A stretch of DNA of 64,000 nt from Pseudomonas sp. MTM4. GTDB taxonomy: Bacteria; Pseudomonadota; Gammaproteobacteria; Pseudomonadales; Pseudomonadaceae. The notes beneath the pieces were generated by a model, which ran no database searches, was not told the origin of the DNA, and saw only the letters and a list, made by a program, of their open reading frames with translations. The translations under genes and the position numbers were made by a program. The stretch lies in contig NZ_CP048411.1 in the NCBI RefSeq assembly GCF_019355055.1, forward strand, positions 2,941,501-3,005,500, in the 5' to 3' direction. This document shows, in pieces, positions 8,261 through 18,376 of the stretch; the first letter of the stretch is position 1, and each line of letters starts with the position of its first letter.

Positions 8261-8874
8261 GCGGCGACCTCCTCTGCCCAGGGGTCGTCAACCAGGCGCG
8301 GTCCATGCTCGGTCTTGGCCAGCACTCGTGCGGCGCTGCCGGCCCACTCACGCAGTGCCACGCCACCGAGCGGCGTTTCCAGTTGAAGATCGATGCGGCA
8401 ATCATGATCCGCCAGCAGCTGCAGCAGCGAACGCGCCTCGCTGCGTGGCAACGGGCGTTCGGCCCGCAGCAGCAGATCGAGATCGCTGTCCGGATGAGCA
8501 GCGTGCAAGCCGGTGGCGAGCTGGAAGCCTGCCGAGCCGGTGACGCCCCAGACGTGGCCCAGGCCGTCGAGCAAGGGTCGCAGGCCTGCCAGGGCGTGGA
8601 ATACCGGAAGCTCTTCGCGCGCGCGGCGCTCGACCAGCTGTTCGGGCGCCAGGCAATGACGGATCGCCTCGAACGGCATCACGGTCGCTAGACGCTGCGC
8701 CCGCGTGGTCCCACGCAGACCAACCGCCACCAGCCCCGGCGCTACGCGGGCACGGCGCACCACAACCGGCTGGCCAGCAGCCAGCACGGCCAGTGCCCAG
8801 GCCGGGGCGTCGGCTGGCAGCTGCTCGGGTCGCATGCCCCAGAGCAGGTCGTGGGGGCGTGGTGTGCTGTGCAT
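8257..8874 (-). CDS. mdcG: Phosphoribosyl-dephospho-CoA transferase (MdcG)
   Basis: Attaches the 2'-(5''-triphosphoribosyl)-3'-dephospho-CoA prosthetic group to MdcC, making holo-ACP. The 205-aa product carries HPDSDLDLLL, the nucleotidyltransferase-fold metal motif of this family. I start at MHSTPRPHD, which has GAGG seven bases upstream; a longer frame reaches back into mdcE and is unlikely. It follows mdcE after a 70-bp gap and overlaps mdcH. Confidence 0.88.
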   Translation of the reverse strand: MHSTPRPHDLLWGMRPEQLPADAPAWALAVLAAGQPVVVRRARVAPGLVAVGLRGTTRAQRLATVMPFEAIRHCLAPEQLVERRAREELPVFHALAGLRPLLDGLGHVWGVTGSAGFQLATGLHAAHPDSDLDLLLRAERPLPRSEARSLLQLLADHDCRIDLQLETPLGGVALREWAGSAARVLAKTEHGPRLVDDPWAEEVAA

Positions 8875-8944
8875 CTCTAGCCTCGTCGTGATTGTTGTTA
8901 TCGAGGGTGGGGACAGGCGGGTCGCGCCCGCCCTTACCTTGGCG

Positions 8945-9730
8945 TTACCACTGCTCGCTGAGCATCTCGCGGACCCGCGATGACGCCTCACGATTCTGCG
9001 CGCCGAGTCGGCTACGCAGATCGGTACTGGCGCCAATATCCTCGACGGCTTTGCGCAGGCAATCGCGCACCCGCGCCAGATCGGCGGCGGACGGCTGCTC
9101 GATGTTGTCCACCGAGAGGGTCTCCCAGAGCAGACCGAGGGTCGCGTAGTTATCGATGTCGTAGGCCATCGGCGGCACCGATTCGGCGAGGGCTTCCAGT
9201 TCCTCGACGCTGCGCAGGGTGATGCGCGCAGCAGCGGCCTTGCCCATGGCGTGCACCATCACACCGGGATCGCGCAGAGCGATGATCCGCTGGGCCTGGT
9301 AGCCATGGGCTAGAAAGGCACCGGACATGGCCTTGCCGACCAGCAGCGAGACCACCGGATGTCCGGCCAGGCGCGCACGGGCATAGCCGTCCACCGCGCC
9401 GGCCAGCGCCTGATGAATGCCCAAGGCTTCTTCGCGGCGGCCGTAGGCCTGGCTCGGCACATCGACTACGGCAACCAGCACGCGCTTGTCAGCCTTGCCG
9501 CGATCGGCTTCGATGACTTCGTCGACCGCCTGACCCAGCGCCCAACCTTCGAGCAGGCCGACCTCGCCGTTGCGGGCACGTGGGAAGGGGTTTTCGGCAT
9601 CCGGCACCACGGCGATGTAGCGCGCTGCGCGGCCGGCCAGCTCGCCATCGACTACCTTCACCGAGGCCGGGTAGCCCGCCTGGGCCTGGCCACCGGCCAG
9701 GGCTTGCAACCAGTTCAGTCCACGGCTCAT
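8945..9730 (-). CDS. mdcE: Malonate decarboxylase gamma subunit
   Basis: A 261-aa member of the carboxyltransferase/crotonase-like fold that pairs with MdcD to decarboxylate malonyl-S-ACP to acetyl-S-ACP. The middle contains the Gly/Ala-rich SLLVGKAMSGAFLAHGYQA expected for the oxyanion region. The start overlaps the mdcD stop by 4 bp. Confidence 0.9.
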   Translation of the reverse strand: MSRGLNWLQALAGGQAQAGYPASVKVVDGELAGRAARYIAVVPDAENPFPRARNGEVGLLEGWALGQAVDEVIEADRGKADKRVLVAVVDVPSQAYGRREEALGIHQALAGAVDGYARARLAGHPVVSLLVGKAMSGAFLAHGYQAQRIIALRDPGVMVHAMGKAAAARITLRSVEELEALAESVPPMAYDIDNYATLGLLWETLSVDNIEQPSAADLARVRDCLRKAVEDIGASTDLRSRLGAQNREASSRVREMLSEQW

Positions 9731-10593
9731 TGGGCATCTCCTTCGTAGAGGGCACGCACGGCGGCGGCGTCGAGTTGCGTGCGGGTATCGGCGTCGGCCA
9801 GGCGCTGGAGGAACCAGGCGTGGCGGCGGCTACGGGCTTGCGCGGGTTTACCCTGGGCAAACAGACGCTGCAGTTCTGCACGGATGGCGTCGGTGTCGTC
9901 GGCGACATAGCTGTCGACCAGGCCACTGGCGTAGCGCTGTTCGCCCCCGGTCAAGCTCCAGATGAAGGGGCGATCGCGCGAATCGTACTCGTCGAGGCCA
10001 GCCTCCTGCTCGATCACCTGCGGGCCGTTGAGGCCGATGCGCGCCTCGCGAGTGGCGATCAGGTAGCTGCACAGCCCCGAGGCGATGCCCATGCCGCCGA
10101 AGCAACCAACCGAGCCCGCCACCACGCCGATCACCGGCTGGTATTCGCGCAGCTCGACGATTGCCGCCTGGATCTCGGCGATGGCCGCCAAACCGAGGTT
10201 GGCTTCTTGAAGGCGCACGCCGCCGGTTTCCAGCAACAGTACGGCGCGGGTCGGTATGCCCTTGCGGTTGTCTTCGACGACCAGTTCCAGCGCGCCGGCG
10301 ATTTTCGCGCCGCCGACTTCGCCCATGCTGCCGCCCTGGAACGCGCCTTCAATGGCGGCGATCACCGCCGGCTGGCCGTCGAGGCTGCCCTTGGCCACCA
10401 CCACGCCGTCGTCGGCCTGGGTGACGATGCCCTGCTTCGGCAGCCAGGGCGAGGTGACGCGATCGAACGGATCGAGCAGTTCGCGGAAGCTGCCGTCGTC
10501 CAGCAGTGCGCGGGCACGCTGGCGGGCACCGAGTTCGACGAAGCTGCGCGACTCGAGTAAACGGGCCACGGTGTTAGCGGACACATCAGTCAT
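9727..10593 (-). CDS. mdcD: Malonate decarboxylase beta subunit
   Basis: A 288-aa carboxyltransferase-type subunit with ITQADDGVVVAKGSLDGQ-like N-terminal and GVVAGSVGCFGGMGIASGL central motifs. It forms the malonyl-ACP decarboxylase with MdcE. It overlaps mdcC upstream by 8 bp and mdcE downstream by 4 bp, consistent with equimolar production. Confidence 0.9.
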   Translation of the reverse strand: MTDVSANTVARLLESRSFVELGARQRARALLDDGSFRELLDPFDRVTSPWLPKQGIVTQADDGVVVAKGSLDGQPAVIAAIEGAFQGGSMGEVGGAKIAGALELVVEDNRKGIPTRAVLLLETGGVRLQEANLGLAAIAEIQAAIVELREYQPVIGVVAGSVGCFGGMGIASGLCSYLIATREARIGLNGPQVIEQEAGLDEYDSRDRPFIWSLTGGEQRYASGLVDSYVADDTDAIRAELQRLFAQGKPAQARSRRHAWFLQRLADADTRTQLDAAAVRALYEGDAQ

Positions 10594-10885
10594 GGCCGAC
10601 CTCCTCCAGTCCCTGTTCCAGGCGCAGACGCACTACGCCGGGTGTGGCCCCAAAATCGTGAATATCGATGTTCAATGCCGGCGGCGTCTGCTCGCGGAAC
10701 ATCCTCTCGAGCAGGCTCTTCCAGCGTTGCTCGGCACCATTGACCGAGGTGACTACCTGGATCGCCAACTTGCCGGCCTGGCCGGGTTCGAGCAGCACTT
10801 CCAGATCGCCCGAGCCGACCACGCCGACCAGGGCATTACCGCGGGCGGGTTGCCCGGCGGCGAATTCGAAAGACAGGGTTTCCAT
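10586..10885 (-). CDS. mdcC: Malonate decarboxylase delta subunit (acyl carrier protein)
   Basis: A 99-aa acyl carrier. Ser25 in VVGSGDLEVL matches the serine that carries the phosphoribosyl-dephospho-CoA group in characterised MdcC, so the attachment site is intact. It is the substrate of MdcG, MdcA and MdcH. Two bases separate it from mdcB. Confidence 0.92.
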   Translation of the reverse strand: METLSFEFAAGQPARGNALVGVVGSGDLEVLLEPGQAGKLAIQVVTSVNGAEQRWKSLLERMFREQTPPALNIDIHDFGATPGVVRLRLEQGLEEVGHD

Positions 10886-10887
10886 GT

Positions 10888-11766
10888 TCAGTTGCTCCCA
10901 GTCGGCGCCAGCGCATGAGGCGCCAGGCGGTCGAGGAAAAGAGTGGCGGCCAGTAGATCGGCGGCACCACCGGGCGAGGCGTTAAGCGCGAGCATGTCGC
11001 GGTCGAGCAGGCGCAGCTTGCGGCGGCCGGCGAGGCTGGCGGCGCCACCGGCATCGAGCACGGCGCGGGCGCCGGCCTGCATGCGGGTCAGCCCTTCCAT
11101 ACCGGCGCGGTGCAGCACGCAGGTGTCGGTCAGGGAGCTCATGATCGACAACAGCGCATCGAGACGGGCGTTCTGCTCACCGGCTCCTGCATGACGGCTG
11201 GCGAGTAGCTGCGGCAGGCCGTGCTCGATTACGGCGGGAAAGCCGTGTTGCGCCTGTTCGCGGGCGCCGAGTACGCCATAGCGACCGCAGACCCGCGCGC
11301 CATGGCTGTCCGGGTTATGCGGCGCAGCCGGATCGTCCAGCCGCGCCAGGGCCGCCGCGCTGGCGGCGATCCACTCGGCCGAGGCGCCGCTTTCCAGCAT
11401 CGCCGCCGCGCTAAGCAGCCCCAGCGCCCAGATCGCGCCGCGATGGGTGTTTACGCCGCCGGTCACGCGGAGCATTTCCGCTTCGCCTTCACGTCCCAGT
11501 TGACCAAGTGCTTCGCGCAGCGGCTGGCTAACCCGGCCCTCGGCTCGTGCGGCATCGGCCATGGCGGCAAACGCTGGCCACAGCGATTGCGCCGAAGCGT
11601 GCATCAGCCCCAGGTGCAAGTCGCTGTGGGCGCCGCTACCGCGACGGTCGACCAGCCCCGGCTTAGGCGACAGATCGGCCTCGTCGATCAGCGCCTGCAC
11701 CGCCAGGTCCGCCAGGCGCTCGGCCAGTGTCGGCTGCGCCTGTCTTGCAATGAGTGCACTCATCAC
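10888..11766 (-). CDS. mdcB: Triphosphoribosyl-dephospho-CoA synthase
   Basis: A 292-aa CitG-family enzyme that makes 2'-(5''-triphosphoribosyl)-3'-dephospho-CoA from dephospho-CoA and ATP. Family motifs are visible: [18 protein letters not shown] near residues 36-53, and [18 protein letters not shown] near 101-118. It overlaps mdcA by 4 bp. Confidence 0.9.
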   Translation of the reverse strand: MMSALIARQAQPTLAERLADLAVQALIDEADLSPKPGLVDRRGSGAHSDLHLGLMHASAQSLWPAFAAMADAARAEGRVSQPLREALGQLGREGEAEMLRVTGGVNTHRGAIWALGLLSAAAMLESGASAEWIAASAAALARLDDPAAPHNPDSHGARVCGRYGVLGAREQAQHGFPAVIEHGLPQLLASRHAGAGEQNARLDALLSIMSSLTDTCVLHRAGMEGLTRMQAGARAVLDAGGAASLAGRRKLRLLDRDMLALNASPGGAADLLAATLFLDRLAPHALAPTGSN

Positions 11767-13430
11767 CAGCTCCTGAACTTGGCAGGCGGGTTGTAGAGGC
11801 CGCCGGACCAGTCGACCAGTTCGGCAATGCTCTTTGCCGCCAGCAGCTCGCGCGTTGCGTCGTTACGGCGAATGCCGAGGTCTTCCGGCAGCGCGATCAG
11901 CCCTTCACGGCGCATGCGCTCGGTGTCTTTCGGGTTGTGCCGCAGACCGATGCTGGTGACGCCCGCCACTGCGGCGATCATCGCCTGGCGCTCTTCCAGC
12001 GAGCGCGCCTTGTATAGGTAGGCGATGCCTTCCTCGGTGAGCAAATGGGTGACGTCGTCGCCGTAGATCATGATCGGCGCCAGCGGCATGCCGCTCTTCT
12101 TCGCCACTTCCACCGCATCGAGCTGCTCGACGAAGGTGGGTTTGCCGCCTTCCTGGAACGTTTCGACCATCTGCACGACGAGCTTCTTGCCGCGCTCGAG
12201 CATGGTCACTGAGGCTTCGCCGCCGGGCATGGCCATGTCGAGCCAGGCCGGTGTCGGATGGCGACGGCCGCGCGGATCGTGGCCCATGTTCGGTGCCCCG
12301 CCGAAGCCGGCCAGGCGGCCACGGGTAACGGTGGAGGAATGGCCGTCGCCATCGACTTGCAGCGTGGCGCCGATAAACAGGTCCACGGCGTACTGCCCGG
12401 CCAACTGACACATCATGCGGTTCGAACGCATGGAGCCGTCGCGACCGGTGAAAAATACGTCCGGGCGATGAGCGATGTAATTTTCCATGCCCAATTCGGT
12501 GCCGAAGCAATGCACGCTCTCGACCCAGCCGGTCTCGATCGCCGGGATCAGCGTCGGGTGCGGGTTGAGCGTCCAGTTGCGGCAGATTTTGCCTTTCAGG
12601 CCCAGCGATTCGCCGTAGGTCGGCAGGATCAACTCGATGGCGGCGGTGTTGAAACCGATGCCGTGGTTGAGCGACTGCACGCTGTGTTTTTCGTAGATGC
12701 CGCGGATCGCCATCATCGCCATCAGCACGTGCACCGGCTTGATGTGGCGCGGGTCGCGGGTGAACAGCGGCTCGATATAGAACGGCTTGTCGGCGACGAC
12801 GACGAAGTCGACCCAGCTCGCCGGGATGTCCACGCGCGGCAGCTCGTCGACGATCTCGTTGACCTGAAAGATGACGATGCCATCGCTGAACGCGGTCGGC
12901 TCGACCAGTGCGGGAGTGTCTTCGGTGCTCGGGCCGGTGTAGATGTTGCCGTGGCGGTCGGCCTGGAAGCCGGCCACCAGCGCGACGTTGGGGATCAGGT
13001 CCACCAAGAGGCGCGAATAGAGTTCGATGTAGGTGTGGATGGCACCGACTTCGAGCAAGCCGTCTTCGAGTAGCTGGCTGATGCGCAAGCTCTGGGGGCC
13101 GGCGAAGGAGAAGTCCAACTTGCGCGCAATCTGCCGTTCGAACAGGTCCAGGTGCTCGGCGCGGCTGACGCTCGGCATGATCATGTGCAGGTCATGCAGC
13201 TTGCCGGGATCGACCTGAGCCAGCGAGCGCGAGAGGAAATCCGCCTGCTTCTGGTTGTTGCCCTCCAGCACCACGCGATCACCGGGTGCGATCAGAACTT
13301 CGAGCGCCGCGACGATCTTGTCGCTGGGCAGCACCACGCCGTCGGCGAGGCTGCGCATCTGGTCTAGACGCCGGGCTTTTTCAGCGCGACGACGCGACCA
13401 CTGCGGCGGTGGGGATATTGTTGTTGTCAT
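11763..13430 (-). CDS. mdcA: Malonate decarboxylase alpha subunit (ACP transferase)
   Basis: A 555-aa acetyl-ACP:malonate ACP-transferase that swaps malonate for acetate on the MdcC thioester, releasing acetate. The sequence fits the CoA-transferase-like MdcA family over its full length (start [18 protein letters not shown]). I reject the 21-residue upstream extension because it runs into the promoter. First gene of a nine-gene operon mdcABCDEGHLM. Confidence 0.92.
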   Translation of the reverse strand: MTTTISPPPQWSRRRAEKARRLDQMRSLADGVVLPSDKIVAALEVLIAPGDRVVLEGNNQKQADFLSRSLAQVDPGKLHDLHMIMPSVSRAEHLDLFERQIARKLDFSFAGPQSLRISQLLEDGLLEVGAIHTYIELYSRLLVDLIPNVALVAGFQADRHGNIYTGPSTEDTPALVEPTAFSDGIVIFQVNEIVDELPRVDIPASWVDFVVVADKPFYIEPLFTRDPRHIKPVHVLMAMMAIRGIYEKHSVQSLNHGIGFNTAAIELILPTYGESLGLKGKICRNWTLNPHPTLIPAIETGWVESVHCFGTELGMENYIAHRPDVFFTGRDGSMRSNRMMCQLAGQYAVDLFIGATLQVDGDGHSSTVTRGRLAGFGGAPNMGHDPRGRRHPTPAWLDMAMPGGEASVTMLERGKKLVVQMVETFQEGGKPTFVEQLDAVEVAKKSGMPLAPIMIYGDDVTHLLTEEGIAYLYKARSLEERQAMIAAVAGVTSIGLRHNPKDTERMRREGLIALPEDLGIRRNDATRELLAAKSIAELVDWSGGLYNPPAKFRSW

Positions 13431-13511
13431 GCTGACTCCACAGGTTTCCGCTTTGTGGAGCGCACAGTAGGGAGCTGACCGGAAGGTCATCAATCAAGCG
13501 CAGAGGCGCTT

Positions 13512-13530
13512 CGTTACGCTTAAGTTAACG
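13512..13530. promoter_or_regulatory. Candidate MdcR operator upstream of mdcA
   Basis: CGTTA-N9-TAACG, a dyad with the T-N11-A core of LysR-type sites, ends 82 bases before the mdcA start codon. No other palindrome of this kind occurs in the 118-bp gap. Assignment to MdcR is inferred from position. Confidence 0.5.
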
Positions 13531-13548
13531 ATGCCGCAGAGCCGGGCG

Positions 13549-13986
13549 TTACAGCCAGCCGAGCGTGACCCCAGCGAGTAACAGGTAGCGGCCGCCCTTG
13601 GCCAGAGTTACCAGCAGCAAAAAACTCCAGAGCGGTTCGCGCAGTGTTCCAGCGACGACGGTCAGTGGATCGCCAATGATCGGCACCCAGCTCAGCAACA
13701 GCGACCATCGTCCGTAACGGTGATAGCTGCGCTGAGCCTTTTCCAGCTGACGTTGGCTAACCGGAAACCAGCGCCTGTGGCGCAGCCGCTCGATGTAGCG
13801 ACCGAGCAGCCAATTGGCTACCGAGCCCAGCACGTTGCCGAACGTAGCCACTGCCAACAGTGTCGCTGGTGAGAGATCGCTACCCAGCAGCAACCCAACC
13901 AGCACGGCTTCCGACTGCGCGGGTACAAGCGTGGCGGCAGCGAAAGCTGCGAAGAACAGGCCGAAGTAGGCGGATAGATCGACCAT
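13549..13986 (-). CDS. YqaA/DedA-like membrane protein
   Basis: A 145-aa inner-membrane protein of the SNARE-associated/DedA superfamily, YqaA branch. Hydrophobic helices occur at about 7-33, 41-62, 91-110 and 118-140. GNVLGSVANWLLGRY and a Pro/Gly-rich PIIGDPLTVVAGTLR re-entrant-type segment are family features. Possible roles in lipid or small-molecule flux are not established for this branch. Transcribed away from mdcA. Confidence 0.75.
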   Translation of the reverse strand: MVDLSAYFGLFFAAFAAATLVPAQSEAVLVGLLLGSDLSPATLLAVATFGNVLGSVANWLLGRYIERLRHRRWFPVSQRQLEKAQRSYHRYGRWSLLLSWVPIIGDPLTVVAGTLREPLWSFLLLVTLAKGGRYLLLAGVTLGWL

Positions 13987-14066
13987 GGTTATGGGGGGCT
14001 TCGAAGGAATAGTTGGTGCGTAGGAGCGCTTTTACAACGGATACATCTGAATGCGCTTAGTGCCTA

Positions 14067-14309
14067 TCACCGCCCCGGCTGGGGGCGAAAGCCCGGCACA
14101 TCGCCAGGACGCTCTACGCGGCTGGCCGGTTGGGTGCAGTTGAGATCACGAAATGGCCGACCGTTGAGTAATTCCCAGCCATGGCCCGGCGGCGTTTGAC
14201 GACAGATGACGGTCCCGTCGACCTTGCTCTGCCACTGGTAATAAGGCGCAGGGCCGGCAGAAGCCAGTAGCGGTAAGAACAGGCTGAACGCAAAAAGCAC
14301 GGCGCGCAT
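14067..14309 (-). CDS. Small secreted hypothetical protein
   Basis: An 80-aa product with a signal peptide (MRAVLFAFSLFLPLLASAGPA, cut near residue 19-21) and a mature part with two Cys (CRQTPPGHGWELL and LNCTQP) that could form a disulfide. It recalls the short periplasmic DUF4124-like proteins. Start chosen at the Met that begins the signal peptide. Function unknown. Confidence 0.6.
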   Translation of the reverse strand: MRAVLFAFSLFLPLLASAGPAPYYQWQSKVDGTVICRQTPPGHGWELLNGRPFRDLNCTQPASRVERPGDVPGFRPQPGR

Positions 14310-14434
14310 GGTTGAAATTCGATAGGAGGCTGGCGCCACTTTAGCCGGATCGGCGCGCGGCGCAAGCTCGGCCGGTCGAGATGCTGGATGTGCCTGGCAA
14401 GACGCTTTTGCAGGATGCGGTTCAAGAAGATCGC

Positions 14435-14863
14435 TCAGTACCAGACCTTCGCCGCCTCGCGCATAAAAATTTCCACCGTCTTCGGCCCGATACCCTCGAA
14501 CTCGGCCAGGCGCTTCTCTAGTGCGTTACGGCTTTCGCTCTGCTCACGGATGTTGCCGAGCTTGCCGCCGTACACGCTGTTGAGCTTTTCGCACAGCTTG
14601 AGCAGGCGTTCGGCGGTGGATTCGTCGTAACGCACATAGCGCCCTTCGCCGAGCATGCTTACCAATTCCTGCCGGCTGCAGTTGCAGAGCTTTCTCGGCG
14701 TGTCGCGCTTGTGTTTGTCGACGATCACCCGATAGGCCTCAGCGGCGATATCCTGCTGGATGCGCTTGCCGAACAGGAAGCTGGCGATGAACCATTTGAA
14801 CAGTTCGCCTTCGCCTTTCTCGATTTCGATACCCAGGTCTTTTGCGCTAATTTCGCGTGCCAT
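14435..14863 (-). CDS. HhH-GPD-type DNA glycosylase/endonuclease III-like protein
   Basis: A 142-aa protein with a helix-hairpin-helix motif (FEGIGPKTVEIFMREA) at its C-terminus, as in endonuclease III relatives. It lacks the C-terminal four-Cys iron-sulfur loop and is shorter than Nth, so it is a minimal member of the superfamily. The start MAREISAKDL has GAGG five bases upstream; a 52-residue N-terminal extension is rejected. Base-excision repair is plausible but substrate unknown. Confidence 0.6.
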   Translation of the reverse strand: MAREISAKDLGIEIEKGEGELFKWFIASFLFGKRIQQDIAAEAYRVIVDKHKRDTPRKLCNCSRQELVSMLGEGRYVRYDESTAERLLKLCEKLNSVYGGKLGNIREQSESRNALEKRLAEFEGIGPKTVEIFMREAAKVWY

Positions 14864-15256
14864 TGGCGCCTCATTCAGCAGCAGCTCTTCATGATGCGAC
14901 GACAGCGATGGCGCTAGGTTCGAGATCCTTCTCAGTAACCGCCGGCCCGCCCTGGCATCGGCAAGTTTCCGCCTACTGCTTGGGATTGGTAAGCGGTTTA
15001 TTGCCAATACCCGTCGCATATACGCGTTAACTCAACGTGGCAGAGCCCTGAGGGTATATGGCACGGCTCGTGCTTGCTCTGCCTAGCCCGATGCGATTAC
15101 CAAGACAAGAAAGCCGCACAGCGCGCCCGCTTTTCCCTAATGAAAGCTTACCCGCCGCCGTAACCGCCCTTCTTGTCCTTGCAGCCTTTGAAGCTGCGGC
15201 CGATCGTCTATCGTCAAGGGTTGCGAAAACCAATAACAACGAAACGGAGTTACACC
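14864..15256. other. Divergent promoter region
   Basis: About 390 bp between the minus-strand glycosylase-like gene and the plus-strand TAXI gene. It should hold both promoters. I see no gene, RNA or strong repeat. Confidence 0.5.
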
Positions 15257-16210
15257 ATGAGACTGACCAAACGCTTTGGCCTGCTTGCTGCCGCAGCAGC
15301 CTTCACTGCCAGCACCGCAGCCGTCGCTGCGCCGACCTTCATCAACATCCTCACCGGCGGCACCAGCGGTGTGTACTACCCGATCGGCGTAGCCCTGTCG
15401 CAGCAGTACAACAAGATCGACGGCGCCAAGACCTCCGTTCAGGCCACCAAGGCATCGGTCGAAAACCTCAACCTGTTGCAGGCCGGCCGCGGCGAGCTGG
15501 CTTTCGCCCTCGGTGATTCCGTGGACGATGCCTGGAACGGCGTCGAGGATGCCGGCTTCAAGGCCCCGCTCAAGCGTCTGCGCGCCATCGCCGCCACCTA
15601 CCCGAACTACATCCACATCGTGGCCAGCAAGGAATCCGGGATCCAGACCCTGGAAGACCTGAAGGGCAAGCGCATCTCCGTCGGCGCGCCGAAATCCGGT
15701 ACCGAGCTCAACGCCCGCGCAATCTTCAAGGCCGCCGGCCTGACCTACGAGGACATGGGCCGTGTGGAATTCATGCCCTACGCCGAGTCGGTCGAGCTGA
15801 TCAAGAACCGTCAGCTGGATGCCACCCTGCAATCATCCGGCCTCGGCATGGCGGCGATTCGCGATCTGGCTGCCATGGTCCCGATCACCTTCGTCGCGGT
15901 TCCCGAGGACGTGGTTGCCAAGATCGGCAGCGCCGCCTACCAGTCGAAGATGATTCCGGCCGGCACCTATGACGGTCAGGACGCGGACATCCCCACTGCC
16001 GCCATCACCAATATCCTGGTCAGCCACGAGAAGGTCTCCGATGACGTCGCCTACCAGATGACCAAGCTGATCTTCGAGAACCTCGACCGCCTGTCCAGCG
16101 CCCACTCCGCGGCCAAGGACATCAAGCTGGAAACCGCGACCGAAGGGCTGCCGATCCCGCTGCATCCGGGCGCCGAGCGCTACTACAAGGAAGCCGGCGT
16201 CCTCAAGTGA
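15257..16210 (+). CDS. TAXI-family TRAP transporter solute receptor
   Basis: A 317-aa periplasmic binding protein. Signal peptide MRLTKRFGLLAAAAAFTAST is cut near residue 23 (AVAA-PTF); the mature start FINILTGGTSGVYYPIGVAL is the TAXI hallmark. Start decided by CGGAG eight bases upstream. Immediately followed by the fused TRAP permease and a DUF1850 gene, the usual TAXI gene set. Substrate cannot be read; TAXI systems often carry dicarboxylates or amino acids. Confidence 0.88.
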   Translation: MRLTKRFGLLAAAAAFTASTAAVAAPTFINILTGGTSGVYYPIGVALSQQYNKIDGAKTSVQATKASVENLNLLQAGRGELAFALGDSVDDAWNGVEDAGFKAPLKRLRAIAATYPNYIHIVASKESGIQTLEDLKGKRISVGAPKSGTELNARAIFKAAGLTYEDMGRVEFMPYAESVELIKNRQLDATLQSSGLGMAAIRDLAAMVPITFVAVPEDVVAKIGSAAYQSKMIPAGTYDGQDADIPTAAITNILVSHEKVSDDVAYQMTKLIFENLDRLSSAHSAAKDIKLETATEGLPIPLHPGAERYYKEAGVLK

Positions 16211-16351
16211 CAGCCGGGCCGGGCGGGCCTGATACCCGCCCAGCTCGCCTTCAAGACTGCATAGCCTGATGGCCCGCATCCCGGGCCATCGCGAAGAACG
16301 CCCATGCTCCGCACTGGCGCGACGCTTCAACCTTTCCGAGAGAGCCATCCC

Positions 16352-18376
16352 ATGAGCGAGACCCAAGGGCTGCACAGCAGTCCCAGCGAATGGCCGAAGA
16401 CGTTGTTCTACGTCGCGCTGCTGTTTTCCACCTATCAGATCATCACCGCCGCCTTCCATCCGGTGTCCAGCCAGGTGTTGCGCGCGGGCCACGTCGGTTT
16501 CCTGCTGCTGATGGTGTTTCTCTGCTACCCGGCAAAAGGCAATGGCCGCCCCTGGCAGCCGCTGGCCTGGCTGCTCGGCCTGGCCGGCATGGCGACGGCT
16601 TTCTATCAGTGGTATTTCGAGGGCGATCTGGTTCAACGCTCGGGTGATCTGACCACTACCGACATGTACATCGGCATCATCCTCACCGTGTTGGTGTTCG
16701 AAGCAGGCCGCCGGGTGATGGGTATTGCGCTGCCGACCATCTGCGCGATCTTCCTGGCCTACGGTCTGTTCGGCGAGTACCTGCCGGGCGACTTCGCCCA
16801 CCGTGGCTATGGTTTCGATCAGATCATCAACCAGCTGTCGTTCGGTACCGAGGGCTTCTACGGCACGCCAACGTATGTCTCGGCGACCTATATCTTCCTC
16901 TTCATCCTGTTCGGCTCCTTTCTCGAGCAGGCCGGGATGATCAAGCTGTTCACCGATTTCGCCATGGGCATGTTCGGCCACAAGACCGGCGGCCCGGCCA
17001 AGGTATCGGTGGTGTCATCGGCGCTGATGGGCACCATCACCGGCTCCGGCGTGGCCAACGTGGTCACTACCGGGCAGTTCACCATTCCGCTGATGAAACG
17101 CTTCGGCTACCGACCGGCCTTTGCCGGCGCGGTGGAAGCCACGGCCAGCATGGGTGGGCAGATCATGCCGCCGGTAATGGGTGCCGTGGCTTTCATCATG
17201 GCCGAGACCATCAACGTGCCTTACGTCGAGGTGGCCAAGGCGGCGCTGATTCCGGCGATGCTGTATTTCTTCGCAGTGTTCTGGATCGTGCACCTGGAAG
17301 CGCGCAGCAAGGGCCTCAAGGGTCTGCCGAAGGACCAGTGCCCGAGCGCCTGGGGTTCGGTCAAGGAACGCTGGTATCTGCTGATCCCGCTCGCGGTGCT
17401 GGTCTACCTGCTGTTTTCGGGGCGTACCCCGATGTTCTCCGGCACTGTCGGTCTGGCACTGACGGCCATCGTCATCCTCGGCTCGGCGATCATCCTCAAG
17501 GCCAGCAGCTTCTGGCTGCGCGGCGCCTTCTGGATCGCACTGGGCGTGCTCTGCGCCGGCTTCTTCCAACTCGGCATCGGGGTGATCTTTGGTGTCATCG
17601 CGGCGCTGGTGGTGGTCTGCTGGTTCATCAAAGGTGGCCGCGACACCCTGCGCACCTGTCTGTTCGCGCTGGTGGAAGGCGCGCGCCATGCGATCCCGGT
17701 GGGTATCGCCTGTGTGCTGGTGGGGGTGATCATCGGCATCGTCTCGCTGACCGGCATTGCCAGTACCTTCGCCGGCTACATCCTGGCCATCGGTGAGAAC
17801 AACCTGTTCCTCTCGCTGGTGCTGACCATGATCACCTGTCTGGTGCTGGGTATGGGCATCCCGACCATTCCCAACTACATCATCACCAGCGCCATCGCCG
17901 CGCCGGCGCTGGAGCAGCTGGGCGTGCCGCTGATCGTCTCGCACATGTTCGTCTTCTACTTCGGGCTAATGGCCGACCTGACACCACCGGTGGCGCTGGC
18001 CTGCTTCGCCGCGGCGCCGATCGCGCGGGAGAACGGCTTCAAGATCAGTCTCTGGGCGATCCGCATCGCCGCCGCCGGCTTCGTCGTGCCGTTCATGGCG
18101 GTCTACGACCCGGCGCTGATGATGCAGGGCGACAGCTGGCTGACCACGATCTACATGGTGGTCAAGACGGTCTTCGCGGTGTGCCTGTGGGGCATGGCGG
18201 TTACCGGTTTCATGAGCATGCGTATGCCGCTATGGGAGCGCCTGTGGGCCTTCGCCGCAGGTGTCGCGCTGATCCTGGCGCTGCCGATCAGCGATGAAAT
18301 CGGCTTCGCACTGGGTATCGCTCTGGTGGCCCAGCATGTCTGGCGCGCTCGTCGTGCCGAGCCGGCGGTGGCGTGA
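16352..18376 (+). CDS. TRAP transporter permease, fused 4TM/12TM
   Basis: A 674-aa permease carrying both the small (DctQ-like, first ~160 residues) and large (DctM-like) domains in one chain, typical of TAXI systems. Conserved motifs include GSGVANVVTTGQFTIPLMKR-type residues around 225-245 and a second Gly/Pro-rich repeat near 500 (LGMGIPTIPNYIITSA). Its stop overlaps the GTG start of the DUF1850 gene. Driven by an ion gradient with the upstream receptor. Confidence 0.88.
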   Translation: MSETQGLHSSPSEWPKTLFYVALLFSTYQIITAAFHPVSSQVLRAGHVGFLLLMVFLCYPAKGNGRPWQPLAWLLGLAGMATAFYQWYFEGDLVQRSGDLTTTDMYIGIILTVLVFEAGRRVMGIALPTICAIFLAYGLFGEYLPGDFAHRGYGFDQIINQLSFGTEGFYGTPTYVSATYIFLFILFGSFLEQAGMIKLFTDFAMGMFGHKTGGPAKVSVVSSALMGTITGSGVANVVTTGQFTIPLMKRFGYRPAFAGAVEATASMGGQIMPPVMGAVAFIMAETINVPYVEVAKAALIPAMLYFFAVFWIVHLEARSKGLKGLPKDQCPSAWGSVKERWYLLIPLAVLVYLLFSGRTPMFSGTVGLALTAIVILGSAIILKASSFWLRGAFWIALGVLCAGFFQLGIGVIFGVIAALVVVCWFIKGGRDTLRTCLFALVEGARHAIPVGIACVLVGVIIGIVSLTGIASTFAGYILAIGENNLFLSLVLTMITCLVLGMGIPTIPNYIITSAIAAPALEQLGVPLIVSHMFVFYFGLMADLTPPVALACFAAAPIARENGFKISLWAIRIAAAGFVVPFMAVYDPALMMQGDSWLTTIYMVVKTVFAVCLWGMAVTGFMSMRMPLWERLWAFAAGVALILALPISDEIGFALGIALVAQHVWRARRAEPAVA

